Source: Suillus spraguei
Lineage: Eukaryota > Basidiomycota > Agaricomycetes > Boletales > Suillaceae
Reading direction: 5' to 3'
Assembly: GCA_016800925.1 (NCBI GenBank)
Contig: JABCPU010000148.1
Coordinates: forward strand, 89,038-153,037
Length of the DNA stretch: 64,000 nt
Position numbers and translations under genes: made by a program. Positions 44,913 to 55,931 of this stretch are shown one piece after another. Below the pieces are notes generated by a model. It made no database searches, was not told where the DNA came from, and worked only from the letters and a program-made list of their open reading frames with translations. How positions within the stretch are numbered: position 1 is the stretch's first letter; each line of letters begins with the position of its first letter.

Positions 44913-45752
44913 ATGTCGTCAACCAAAGAATTCGAGTACAAGATCGGTCAACCGACTGGTTTTGATGGAGATCGTGATAACTCTCGCGAGTTTATCCAGT
45001 CGTGCAATTTGCACTTTGACATCAATGAAAAGCTTTACACCACCGACAAGCAGAAGATCATCTACATAACATCCTTTATGACCGAAAAGAACGCCAAGTC
45101 TTGGAAAGAACAGTTCCTTGAACACGCCCAATCTACCGACACTTCCGGACAAAAAGTTGGTTATGGGACGATGGCAGATTTTATGAAGAGCTTCAAGGAA
45201 GCATTCGAACCAGTCGATACCAAAGGAACCGTGCTCACAAGGCTTAGGGATCTCAAACAAGGAACTGGAGATCTCCACACTTACGTCGCTGACTTTGAGG
45301 CACTTGCAGCCAAGGCTCAGATCACTGACAACGCAACGAAGATCCAGTTCTTCCAAGATGGCCTTAATTGGGGTATCCTTACAAAGCTTTTCAATACAGG
45401 GGATGTCTCCGAAATATTCAGAGATGTTGTGCTGCAATGCGTTGCTATTGACAACGCCCACCATTGGCTTAATGCCATGAGGACACGTCATGCTCCACAA
45501 CAGAAGAAGAAGAACTACGGGAATGCACGGTATATTCCGAACCGTGATTCCAATGCAATGGTCGTAGATCAAATCTCCAATACGGAGAGATCCGATTGCA
45601 TGAAGAAAGGACAGTGCTTCGGATGCAGAAAGACAGGACACCGTCTCTATAACTGTCCTGATAGAAAGAAGAAGACTCCGCTCCGACAAACCGAAGTTAA
45701 AGGAGAAGAAGAAGATGAAGAAACCGTGAGACGGATTGTTGAGGATTTTTGA
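44913..45752 (+). CDS. gag: Gyp-3 gag
   Basis: Intact frame of 279 codons starting MSSTKEFEYKIGQPTGFDGD. A retrotransposon gag domain (FIQSCNLHFDINEKLYTTDK, FMKSFKEAFEPVDTKGT) is followed by a basic patch (APQQKKKNYGNARYIPN) and one CCHC knuckle, CFGCRKTGHRLYNC, which should bind the element's RNA. The last codons GAG GAT TTT TGA overlap the start of pol in the -1 frame. Gag forms the virus-like particle. Confidence 0.9.
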   Translation: MSSTKEFEYKIGQPTGFDGDRDNSREFIQSCNLHFDINEKLYTTDKQKIIYITSFMTEKNAKSWKEQFLEHAQSTDTSGQKVGYGTMADFMKSFKEAFEPVDTKGTVLTRLRDLKQGTGDLHTYVADFEALAAKAQITDNATKIQFFQDGLNWGILTKLFNTGDVSEIFRDVVLQCVAIDNAHHWLNAMRTRHAPQQKKKNYGNARYIPNRDSNAMVVDQISNTERSDCMKKGQCFGCRKTGHRLYNCPDRKKKTPLRQTEVKGEEEDEETVRRIVEDF

Positions 45753-48700
45753 CTTGGAGAAACAAAGATTCGACGTATGTTTCTCCCAATATATTACTAA
45801 GACTTGTACGCGCTGTAGGTGAAAGAAAAGAACTTCGTGTCCCTATCACCCTCCACTCGCGTACTCGCTTGAAATCCGTCGACACCACCGCTGTTATCGA
45901 TTCAGGAGCAGCAGGCACATTCATCTCAGAAGAGTTTGTGAAACTCCATCAAATCACGCGACGAAAACTCAAAGAACCATTTCAAGTTACAATGGCAGAT
46001 GGAACCCTCATTAAAGGAGGACCGATCACACACTATTGTCTTCTAGTGGTCAAAATTGATGATCGAACCATGTATGGAAAATTCAACATTACCAAGCTTG
46101 GAAGAAGAGATCAAATCCTCCTTGGAATCCCATGGTTACGAGCAATGAACCCAATTATAGATTGGGCTGCTGAAACACTTGTCCTTTCGCGGACAGAGAA
46201 ATCTGATGAAATCGAGATTGATTTGGATGAAGACCGAAAGAAGAACGGGTTGCCCCGACTTTTCAACCACCATACCAGATGGCAACATTCCCGTCTTCCG
46301 AAACCTTTCATTGCCTCTCCTATTGATGTTCCTGAAGACCCAGAACCAGAAGTACGAATGCCGCGTACTGCAGACCCTACTCCACGTGTCCAACTGCCAA
46401 GAGCAGTATCACCAATTCCCTGCGCGGAAAAGCGCAAGAATGAATCCGAACCCGAGCATCGGGCCGGACAAGAACCTATTGAGCAACGGCCAATAGAAGA
46501 ACAGAAACATGGAAAGAGGAAAACAGAAGAAGAACTCCCAGGGCGAAACACCAATATACCGAAACTATCTAAGTTCTTTGTTCCTCCAAAAACCCTTTCC
46601 GCTTCAATAGAAGAAACCTTCGATAAAGAAGAACCCGTGCCCTCGTTGATCCCAACTGAGGATGATGACCAATTCGACACTATGCACGACGTCTGGCATG
46701 CGCCAGAAGTACGTGAAATTTCCTCCTACGAGCTTGGAGATGGAGAATTTCTTGTGGAATACGATACCGATGGAGTAAGCATGAGAATTATAGAAGAAGT
46801 ATCCATGGATACACCCTTGACATGTGATGGAACTTCTCAACTCGAACAATCCTCCAACTACTCCACAATTCCTCTTCCCCTTCCGAAATATAGTAACAAA
46901 GCCCAGGAATTCGCCACGGAAGAGAAGGAAAAGAAAAAGAAATCCTTCGAAGAATTGGTCCCAGATTATTTGCACGATTTCGCGGACGTCTTTGCTAAAG
47001 ACGGATTAAACAAACTACCCCCTGAACGCCCTGGTATTGATCATCGAATCGACACCAAACCTGGTTTTATCCCTTGCACGTCTAAGGTTTACCCGCTATC
47101 GGAAAAAGAACGCGCCGCTGTTAAATTGTTTATTGATGAAAACGTCGCGAAAGGATTCATCTCGGAGTCGAAGTCACCTCAAGCTAGTGGCTTCTTCTTT
47201 GTGGGAAAGAAGAGTGGAGAACTGCGTCCCTGTCAAGACTATCGCTACATCAATGATTGGACAGTCAAGAACGCGTATCCACTCCCACTCCCTATTTCCC
47301 TTGTTGCACGCCTTCATAATGCGCAGTTCTTTACGAAAATGGATATTCGGTCCGGTTATAACAACATTCGCATCCATCCTGAAGATAGGTGGAAAGCTGC
47401 TTTTACCACGGAATTCAGCCTCTTTGAACCGAATGTCATGTTCTTCGGCCTTTGTAATTCCCCAGCAATCTTCCAAGCATACATGAATCGCACCTTTCAA
47501 CAAGAAATCAATGAAGGATGGATGGTCATCTATATGGACGATATCCTGATTTTCTCTACAACTATGGCAGAACACCGTGAACGGACACGACGAGTTTTGA
47601 TGAAAATACGAAAAGAACACTTGTTCTTGAAACCGGAAAAATGCACCTTTGATGCAGAAGAAGTAGAATACCTCGGAATAATAATTCGTCCCGGACAAGT
47701 TGCTATGGACACCGCCAAGACCAAGGGAATCTCCGAATGGCCAATCCCGAAATCTGTAAAAGATGTTCGGTCATTCCTCGGTTTTTGCAACTTCTACCGC
47801 ACGTTCATTTCCCACTACTCTGACATCGCCAGACCTCTTATCGATTTAACAAAGAAAGATAAGGCCTTTGAATGGTCAACCGAATGTATGGACACTTTCG
47901 AAGAATTGAAACGACGCTTCACTTCCCAACCAGTACTCCGTAACCCTGATCCTTCCCGACAATTTGCCATTGCTACCGACGCTTCGCTCGTAGCAACTGG
48001 CGGAGTTCTCTTGCAGACTGATGAAAATGGTGTTTATCACCCATGTGCATATCTTTCACAGTCTTTGAACCCTGCGGAACGCAATTATCAGATCTTTGAT
48101 CAGGAACTCCTTGCCGTGATCCAGGCATTGAACGAATGGCGTCATTATCTCGAAGGAAACCCACACCCCGTCCTGGTATTCACCGACCATAAGAACCTTC
48201 TGTACTTTCGCAGTGCACAGAAGCTCACCCGTCGCCAAGCACGTTGGCAATTGATTCTGTCTATTTACGACATAGAACTGCATCACGTTGCAGGTACTAA
48301 ATTAGCAGTACCTGATGCATTATCCCGCCGGCCTGACTATGACTCTGGCAAAGACGATAACGAGGACCAGACTCTCCTTCCTGACGCTCTATTCGTTCGT
48401 CTTATTGACACTGACTTAAAAGATGTGCTGTCATCCTCTGACCCCTCGACGACCCGGTCTTCCGACAGCATCCGACGCCCTTGACGGCGTGTGCCTGCCT
48501 CCTATGAAATCGGCACTCTCTGATTGGAAAATTGAGGAGAACGTTCTCTATTTTAAGAACCGCGCCTATATTCCACCGGCGCATCGCTCTGATATCCCGA
48601 AAAGGTATCATGATCATCCTACCACGGGTCATCCCGGTAGATTCAAAACTGAAGAACTCGTGAAACGGGAAGCCTGGTGGCCTGCAATGGGCTCTTATAT

Positions 48701-49852
48701 TCGGAAATACATTGAGGGTTGCGCCCTTTGCCAGCAAATGAAAGCGGATACTCATCCTGTTCGACCCCCGCTCATGCCTATCCCCTCATCGGCTGTTCGC
48801 CCGTTCTCCCAGGTCTCCGTTGATCTCATCACCGACCTCCCCGTCTCTGGAGGCTTTGACAGTATCATGGTCGTGGTAGACCATGGCCTTACAAAGGGGG
48901 TAATAATTACTCCTTGTTTGAAAACCATCACTTCAGAAGGAGTGGCTAAGCTATTTTTAAAACATGTTTACCGACGATTTGGACTCCATGACAAAGTCAT
49001 CTCGGATCGAGGACCGCAATTCCTATCTCGCTTCTCAAAGGAACTTGCCCGACTTCTCGACTACGTCATCGCTCCATCCACGGCTTACCACCCACAGACT
49101 GATGGCCAAACTGAGAGGCTAAATCAAGAACTTGAAACATACCTCCGCATCTACTGCCGAAACCACCCCAAATATTGGGTAGAACACCTACCAATCGCCG
49201 AATTCGTCCACAACCACCGAAAACACGATGCAAGGAATGCATCACCCTTTTATCTGATGATGGGATATGAACCACGCGCTATCCCTCATCTTATCCCCGA
49301 TTCATCCGTCCCCGCAGCAGAAGATCGAGTATGATCCCTGCAGAAGATAAGAGAGGAAGCAATCGCCTGTCATAACATTGCAATGCAGACAATGGCCGAA
49401 CGATCCCGAAGAGATAAGTACACCCCATGGAGATCGGAGATAAGGTTTGGCTATCTGCCGCTAATCTTAGACTCAAACTCCCTTCAAGGAAACTCGCCCC
49501 AAAGCGATACAGACCTTTCCCGATCATCGATGTCTTATCTCCCATCACGTTCACACTCAAACTCCCTTCGCAATGGAAAATCCACCCCACGTTCCACGCT
49601 TCCGTCTTATCGTCCTATAGCGAAACAGACGTACACGGGCCGAACTTCCCTGAACCACCACCTGACGTCATTGAAGAAGAAGAAGAATATGAAGTAGAAG
49701 CAATCCTTTCTCACAAAGGAACCGGCATTCGCCGACGATATCTCGTTTCTTGGAAAGGATATTCATCCGGAGATAACGAATGGCTCCCAGAAAAGAATTT
49801 GAAGAACTCCGCTCGAATCCTGAATGCTTATAAGAAGCAGCATGCCCTCTGA
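45749..49852 (+). pseudogene. pol: Gyp-3 pol polyprotein (PR-RT-RH-IN-chromodomain), three lesions
   Basis: The frame begins in the gag overlap and runs to 48,484: protease VIDSGAAGTFISEEFVK, spacer, RT with YMDDILIFS, RNase H with [11 protein letters not shown] and FTDHKNLLYF. One C is lost near 48,443 (compare Gyp-2, CCCCCTC), shifting into the integrase frame (to 49,334). That frame has HDHPTTGHPGRFK ... CALCQQMK, SVDLITDLP, SDRGPQF and HPQTDGQTERLNQELE. TGA at 49,332-49,334 replaces CGA of Gyp-2. One A is lost near 49,426. The chromodomain (RRRYLVSWKGYSSGDNEWLP) ends at 49,852. All catalytic motifs survive, so loss is recent, or partly sequence error. Confidence 0.9.
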
Positions 49853-49907
49853 TTACCCTTCAGTCAAATCAACTTGCGTTAAGTATCTGATTAACTACTA
49901 TCTCGAA

Positions 49908-51377
49908 ATGCCTTTCCCCACTGCTTACATCACACCCGTCGTCGCTGCCACCAATGACTCCGACTCTGAAGCTGAACAATACGGAACTCTCACTGCAGAA
50001 ATCGACAACACCTCTTACATCGAAGCCGCCATCCTCTGTGAGGGACATGCCCTCGAAATCGATAGAATCCTCACCAAAAGAGGTGCCTTCCCCACTCTAC
50101 TCATTGTTAACATCATCCGCACTGCAGCCCTCATCGAAGTCACCGCTAAAGAAACTACAGAAATCACACTCCGCCACCGTTTCATTCATCTCCAAAAACG
50201 TATTCGTGCTTACGCTATGCTGTTGCTTCCTGATTCTTTTAAGAACGATGTTGAAGAAGCTATTCACATCATTGCCGAACGTCGAGCAGGCGTTGCTCGA
50301 CCTCCCTCTCCGCAAAGAGATATGCCACTTCCTATTCCAGCACCCGCTCCTTCGCGCATCTATTCTAGTCTTGATGCCTTTGCTGGCCTATACACTGCTG
50401 TGCAAGAAATTGGGCAACTCACCAACACAGTTGTCGATACCATCCAGCAGTCAGTCGCTGAAACCAGAGTAGCAAGAAATCTAGTAGAAGAAGCTATCAC
50501 GGATTTACAACAGATGCAAGCTGATCTTGCATCTCCCCAAACTCCATCCCCCATCGAACAGCCAATCCCACCACCTTCCACAACGACATCACTTGATTGC
50601 CCTGATTGGCTGTATGAACCTTGTACGAAGGAACAGTGTGAGGCCGCTAAACTACTAGGTATTCCAGCCACTGAGCTGGTAACGCTCGGCCCCCGACTTC
50701 GTGATCTTCATATACATCCCCCGATGACTATCCCATCATCATTCGGTCCAATGGACCCTGTCTCGCTGGTCTTAGTAAAAGATTTTGGCATAACTTCCTC
50801 ATCCTCCTCCGATGAACTTCTCACGGCTGCTGAACAAGCAGTTACCCCGGACCTCCCCATGTCAGCATACACGTTGTCTCCCGCTCAGCAGGTGCAACTC
50901 AAGCGAGCTAACACCCTTGCCTTAAAACGTATGAAGAAGAATAAGGGAAAGAAGCGCGCCAGATCCACCAGTCCCACGCCGATCATCTCTCCGTCTCCCT
51001 TGCGCAAAGTCCATTCTAACCCTGACGAGAATATGAAATGCCGCGTCTGTGGATTGCTAGGACATCGTCAGAAGAATTGTGCGGAATATCAGTGCAAGGT
51101 TTGCAGATATTGGTCGCCAACTCATTTATCCCTTTATTGCCCAAAACGAGTTGGGCCTCCTCCCTTCGAGTTAACTTGGAAAGACGAGGGATTCTATGAC
51201 GCACTCCACGCTTGGGAGCAACAGCTTGATGATGAACGCATTCAAGCAGAAAAGAGAAAAGACTCCAAACGACGCGCTGGTCTGGAAGAAGCCGCGTATA
51301 TGAGGAGTGGGTCCTTTGCTGACGAAGACTACGAATGGAGTGATGATCCGGTTTACTATGCGAATCAAGATGAGTAA
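49908..51377 (+). CDS. Gyp-3 ORF3: zinc-knuckle accessory protein of unknown function
   Basis: An intact 489-codon frame starts MPFPTAYITPVVAATNDSDS, 56 bp after the pol stop. It shares the full layout of Gyp-2 ORF3: helical N-domain (YIEAAILCEGHALEIDRILT, LLLPDSFKNDVEEAIHIIAE), Pro-rich linker, the LRDLHIHPPMTIP patch, a basic KKNKGKKRARSTSPTP segment, and two knuckles CRVCGLLGHRQKNC and CKVCRYWSPTHLSLYC, then the acidic tail DEDYEWSDDPVYY. It stays open although pol of the same copy is broken. No known domain is recognised beyond the knuckles. How it is expressed (separate promoter, splicing or reinitiation) is not visible. Confidence 0.82.
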   Translation: MPFPTAYITPVVAATNDSDSEAEQYGTLTAEIDNTSYIEAAILCEGHALEIDRILTKRGAFPTLLIVNIIRTAALIEVTAKETTEITLRHRFIHLQKRIRAYAMLLLPDSFKNDVEEAIHIIAERRAGVARPPSPQRDMPLPIPAPAPSRIYSSLDAFAGLYTAVQEIGQLTNTVVDTIQQSVAETRVARNLVEEAITDLQQMQADLASPQTPSPIEQPIPPPSTTTSLDCPDWLYEPCTKEQCEAAKLLGIPATELVTLGPRLRDLHIHPPMTIPSSFGPMDPVSLVLVKDFGITSSSSSDELLTAAEQAVTPDLPMSAYTLSPAQQVQLKRANTLALKRMKKNKGKKRARSTSPTPIISPSPLRKVHSNPDENMKCRVCGLLGHRQKNCAEYQCKVCRYWSPTHLSLYCPKRVGPPPFELTWKDEGFYDALHAWEQQLDDERIQAEKRKDSKRRAGLEEAAYMRSGSFADEDYEWSDDPVYYANQDE

Positions 51378-51409
51378 AGTCGGTGACTTTACGTATAAAA
51401 AGGGGGTAA

Positions 51410-51884
51410 TGTTACAATCGTACGTGCCCCTATTCATTTTCTTACTTCATTTACCTTGTATATTACGTAACATGATTTCGACTCATATGCTCAACGCATC
51501 TGTACTATAGTTGCCTTCCTTCTTGGGATATGCACTTACATTCTCACGCCTCTCTTGGTCTGTGCGCACATATTGGCCTATTTAAGCACAGTGTACTTGT
51601 AGTAGATTCGCTACTTTAATCTTACTGGGTTTTACCTGGAATCTCCTTCGCTTAGGCCTCTAACCTAAGTCATCTTGAATCGTCTCTAAGTCTAAGCACT
51701 CCTTAGCCTTAGTCTCTATTCTCGCGGATACCTCTTAGACTTGTCTTTGAGGCTGAACCCTTGATAGTACTCGGAACGCGTTCCTTGTACTTTCACCTTG
51801 TCCTTATCTGGACATTGTAAGAACTCCCAGCAGACCGTCTGTGTCTTTTCACTGTCGCTGGTGACGCCACCCCAGTTCATAACA
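51410..51884 (+). repeat. Gyp-3 3' LTR
   Basis: Preceded by the polypurine tract AAAAAGGGGGTAA (51,397-51,409). Ends CAGTTCATAACA, one of three transitions from the 5' copy. Confidence 0.92.
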
Positions 51885-51885
51885 G

Positions 51886-52654
51886 TGTTAAGACTGTACT
51901 CAAGGGTAGAGAGATCCGAAGGGCTTTGGCCTCAGTTCGTACACTGTGCCCCTTTCTCGAGTAATGCCCTTTATTTCAGGGAGGAGTTATTCGTCCGAAG
52001 ACCCGGAAGGGGTTGCGTGACGGATCCGGGTGTCCGAAGGTGTCGGATACAATACGTCCGAAGGTAATTCGGAACGTAAGGAAAGGAAAGAGATTAAGGC
52101 TAGTTTCGGAACGAGTTCCTAACTAGAAACTAATGGAGATGGACTATCCGAAGATAGAGTCGGAGGTATGGACTATAGGAGTCAATCCTAAGTCTCGGAG
52201 GGTGACTTAAAGCGGAGAGTGGCTTAAGTCCGGAGGAGGCAGAATGAGTAGAATCTAAGATGATATTCGAACTAAGGTTCTACGGAGATCTACAAGTGGT
52301 TTATATACAGTAAGCATCTAAGACGGATAATCAGCAAGTCCGGGACCGAGGGCTATGTACGAAGTGTAACGGAAGTCTATTAGTTATTGCACAGCAGATC
52401 AGTAAGCATGAATCGGAAATGAACACAGGAAACGGATCAGTAACACAGGACGGAAATATAAACAGCCAGAGTACCGGTAGTAGGAGAAATGACGAAAGGA
52501 GATAGACGCAGATGGTCACCAGGGAGTTAAGGTGCGAGAAGTGAGTACATTCGGATGGGTGGTCCGGACAGGATCTGTGGACCGGACGGATATGGAAACG
52601 ATCGGATCTGGACGGATATGATCAGATCTGAGATTGGAAGTATGGTATATGACA
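51886..52654. mobile_element. Solo LTR of an unrelated retrotransposon family (769 bp)
   Basis: Starts TGTTAAGACTGTACTC, ends GGTATATGACA, and is flanked by a perfect AACAG duplication at 51,881-51,885 and 52,655-52,659. No coding region lies between, so it is a solo LTR. The target spans the last four bases of the Gyp-3 LTR and the first base of its GCGTC duplication. Its sequence holds several copies of TCCGAAGG-type motifs (51,995-52,080, 52,148) and shows no match to the other LTRs here. Confidence 0.85.
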
Positions 52655-52658
52655 AACA

Positions 52659-54375
52659 GCGTCATTATCTCGAAGGGAACCCTCACCCCGTCCTGGTATT
52701 CACCGACCACAAGAACCTTCTGTACTTTAGAAGTGCACAAAAGCTTACCCGTCGCCAAGCACGTTGGCAATTGATTTTGTCTATCTACGACATTGAACTG
52801 CATCACGTTGTGGGTACTAAATTAGCAGTACCTGATGCACTATCCCGCTGGCCCGATTATGACTCCGGCAAAGACGATAATGAGGACCAGACACTCCTCC
52901 CTGATGCTCTATTCATTCGTCTTATTGATACCGATTTGAAGGATGTCTTGTCATCCTCTGACCCCCTCAACGACCCTGTCTTCAAAACGGCGTCTGATGC
53001 CCTTGATGGCGTGTGCCTTCCCCCTATGAAATCAGCACTCTCTGACTGGAAGATTGAGGAAAACATCCTCTATTGTAAAAATTGTACCTACATTCCACCG
53101 GCACATCGTCCTGATATCCTGAAAAGGTATCATGATCATCCTACCGCGGGACATCCCGGTAGATTCAAAACTGAAGAACTCGTTAAACGCGAAGCGTGGT
53201 GGCCCGCTATGGGCTCTTATATTCGAAAATACGTTGAGGGTTGCGCCCTTTGTCAGCAAATGAAAGCGGATACACATCCCGCTTGACCCCCGCTTACGCC
53301 AATTCCCTCCTCTGCGACCCGCCCCTTCTCTCAGGTCTCTGTCGATCTTATCACTGACCTCCCTGTCTCTGGAGGCTTTGACAGTATCATGGTCGTGGTA
53401 GACCATGGCCTTACGAAGGGGGTGATTATTATCCCTTGTTTGAAAACCGTCACATCCGAAGGGATTGCTAAACTATTCTTGAAACATGTTTACCGTCGAT
53501 TTGGACTCCATGACAAAGTCATCTCAGATCGAGGTCCGCAATTCCTGTCACGCTTCTCTAAAGAGCTTGCCCGACTTCTTGATTACGTCGTTGCTCCATC
53601 TACGGCTTATCACCCTCAGACTGATGGTCAAACGGAAAGGCTTAATCAAGAACTTGAAACATACCTACGCATCTATTGCCGCAACAACCCCGAAGATTGG
53701 GTAGAACACCTACCAATAGCAGAATTCGTCCACAACCACCGAAAACACGATGCAAGGAATGCATCACCCTTCTATTTGATGATGGGATACGAACCACGCG
53801 TCATTCCCCACCTTATCCCTGATTCATCAGTCCCCACAGCAGAAGATCGAGTACGATCTCTGCAGAAGATAAGAGAAGAAGCAATCGCCTGCCATAACAT
53901 TGCAATGCAAACGATGGCTGAACGATCCCGAGGAGATAAGTACATTCCATGGAAGATCGGAGATAAGGTTTGGCTATCTGCCGCTAATCTTAGACTCAAA
54001 CTCCCATCAAGGAAACTCGCCCCAAAGCGATATGGACCTTTCCCGATCATCGATGTCTTATCTCCCATCACGTTCACACTCAAACTCACGCCGCAGTGGA
54101 AAATTCATCCCACGTTCCACGCTTCTGTCTTATCATCCTATAGCGAAACGGACGTACACGGCCCGAACTTCCCCGAACCACCACCTGACATCATCGAAGA
54201 AGAAGAAGAATATGAAGTAGAAGCAATCCTTTCTCACAAAGGAACCAGCACTCGCCGACGTTATCTTGTTTCCTGGAAAGGATATTCATTGGGAGATAAC
54301 GAATGGCTCCCAGAAAAGAACTTGAAGAACTCCGCTCGAATCTTGAATGCTTATAAGAAGCAACACGCCCTTTGA
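52659..54375 (+). pseudogene. Gyp-2 pol, 3' part (RNase H end, integrase, chromodomain)
   Basis: Resumes with HYLEGNPHPVLVFTDHKNLL, the zinc domain (HDHPTAGHPGRFK ... CALCQQMK) and the integrase core (SVDLITDLP, VISDRGPQF, HPQTDGQTERLNQELE), then the chromodomain (RYLVSWKGYSLGDNEWLPEK) and a TGA at 54,375. The only break is one TGA at 53,284-53,286, where Gyp-3 has a GTTCGA context, so CGA to TGA. Confidence 0.85.
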
Positions 54376-54431
54376 TTATCCTTCAGTCAATCAACTCGCA
54401 CCAGCACTTGATCAACTACCCCACCATCGAA

Positions 54432-55898
54432 ATGTCTTTCCCCACTGCCTACATCACCCCCGTCACCATTGCCAACAATGACTCCGACTCTGATGCTGAA
54501 CACTATGGATCCCTTACCACCGAAATCGACAACACCTCCTACATTGAAGCCGCCCTTCTATGTGAAGGACACGCCCTTGAAATTGAAAGAATCCTCACAG
54601 AAAAAGGTGCCTTCCCGGCCCTCCTCCTCGTCAACATTATCCGTACTGCCGCCCTCATTGAAGCCACAGCCAATGAAACTACAGATGCTACATATCGTCA
54701 ACGCTTCTTACATCTTCAAAAACGCATTCGTTCTTATGCTATGTTGCTGCTTCCCAGTTCTTTTAAAAGCGATGTTGAAGAAGCTATTCACATCGTGGCC
54801 GAACGTCGAGCAGGCATTGCTCGACCTCCCTCTCCGCAGGCAGATGCGCCACTTCCTATTCCAGCACCCCATGCTTCGCGCATGTATTCTAGTATTGACG
54901 CCCTTGCTGGCTTATGCACTGCTGTCCAAGAAATCGGGCAACTCACCAATACAGTCGTCAAAACCATCCAGCAATCAGTCGCTGAAACCAGAACAGCCAG
55001 AAACTTAGTCGAAGAAGCCATTACCGATCTACAAACACAAGCCAACCTCGCCTCCCCCAGAACCCCGTCCCCTATCGAGAAACCGACCTCACCATCTCCC
55101 GTCACAGTCTCTCTTGACCATCCCGCGTGGCTGTATGAACCTTGCACAGAAGAGCAGTGTGAGGCCGCAAAATTACTGAAGATCCCTGTCACTGAGCTGA
55201 TAACACTTGGCCCCCAACTTCGTGATCTACATATTCATCCCCCTATGTCTATTCTGTCATCATTTGGTCCAATGGACCCCGTCTCACCAGTCCTAGTTAA
55301 AGACTTCGGCATCACCTCCCCTTCTTCCTCTAATGAACTCCTTGCGGTTGCTGAACGTGGAACCACTCCCGACCTCCCCGCATCCGCGTACACCTTAACC
55401 ACCAAGCAACAGACACAGCTTCGACGTGAAAATGCCCTTGCCTTAAAACGTATGACACGAAAGAAAGGGAAGAAGCGTGCTCGATCCACCAGTCCTACAC
55501 CCATTATCTCACCATCACCATTATGCATGTCTATTTCCAACACTGATGAAAACATGAAATGCCGAATCTGCGGCATCATCGGACATCGACAAAAGAATTG
55601 TCTCGACTATCAGTGCCAAATCTGTCTGCGACACGCTCCCACCCATCTGTCCATTTATTGCCCTCAGCATCGTGGGGAACCTCCATTTATGCTTACCTGG
55701 AAGGACGATGGATTTTATGACACACTGCGTAGGTGGGAACAGTATCTTATTAACCGTCGACGACAAAAGGAAGGTCGACGGGCGAGGACTGTAGCAGAAG
55801 AGGAAGCGGCTTATATGCTAGGAGGATCTGCCGCTGATGAAGACGTCGCCAACTATGACGACTATGATCCTGTCTATGACGACAATAGAGATGATTGA
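54432..55898 (+). CDS. Gyp-2 ORF3: zinc-knuckle accessory protein of unknown function
   Basis: An intact 488-codon frame begins MSFPTAYITPVTIANNDSDS, 56 bp after the pol stop, and ends 33 bp before the 3' LTR. Residues about 25-140 are helical and highly conserved with the other two copies (YIEAALLCEGHALEIERILT, LLLPSSFKSDVEEAIHIVAE). A Pro/Ser-rich linker follows, then a second helical patch (TELITLGPQLRDLHIHPPMS) and a basic stretch (RKKGKKRARSTSPTP). Near residue 395 come two CCHC-type knuckles, CRICGIIGHRQKNC and CQICLRHAPTHLSIYC. It lacks a signal peptide and membrane segment, so it is not an envelope protein. I do not recognise it. Nucleic-acid binding is inferred from the knuckles. Confidence 0.8.
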   Translation: MSFPTAYITPVTIANNDSDSDAEHYGSLTTEIDNTSYIEAALLCEGHALEIERILTEKGAFPALLLVNIIRTAALIEATANETTDATYRQRFLHLQKRIRSYAMLLLPSSFKSDVEEAIHIVAERRAGIARPPSPQADAPLPIPAPHASRMYSSIDALAGLCTAVQEIGQLTNTVVKTIQQSVAETRTARNLVEEAITDLQTQANLASPRTPSPIEKPTSPSPVTVSLDHPAWLYEPCTEEQCEAAKLLKIPVTELITLGPQLRDLHIHPPMSILSSFGPMDPVSPVLVKDFGITSPSSSNELLAVAERGTTPDLPASAYTLTTKQQTQLRRENALALKRMTRKKGKKRARSTSPTPIISPSPLCMSISNTDENMKCRICGIIGHRQKNCLDYQCQICLRHAPTHLSIYCPQHRGEPPFMLTWKDDGFYDTLRRWEQYLINRRRQKEGRRARTVAEEEAAYMLGGSAADEDVANYDDYDPVYDDNRDD

Positions 55899-55931
55899 AA
55901 GTCGGTGACTTTCACTGTAATACGGGGGTAA

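Larger units (their letters stand above)
44239..51884 (+). mobile_element. Gyp-3: chromoviral Gypsy retrotransposon inside Gyp-2 RNase H
   Basis: Full structure with 475-bp LTRs at 44,239-44,713 and 51,410-51,884, and a GCGTC duplication at 44,234-44,238 and 52,659-52,663. Its right copy has been pushed away by the solo LTR. The LTRs differ at three positions by eye, all transitions. Gag is intact. Pol has two single-base losses and one nonsense codon. ORF3 is intact. It is the most complete member of the family here. Confidence 0.93.

Noticed and set aside
51886..52654. Treating this segment as part of Gyp-3 or as a host exon
   Set aside because: It has its own TG...CA ends and AACAG duplication, and Gyp-2 pol rejoins exactly when it and Gyp-3 are removed.
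49908..55898. ORF3 as an envelope gene
   Set aside because: No signal peptide, membrane segment or glycosylation-rich region. The knuckles point to nucleic-acid binding.
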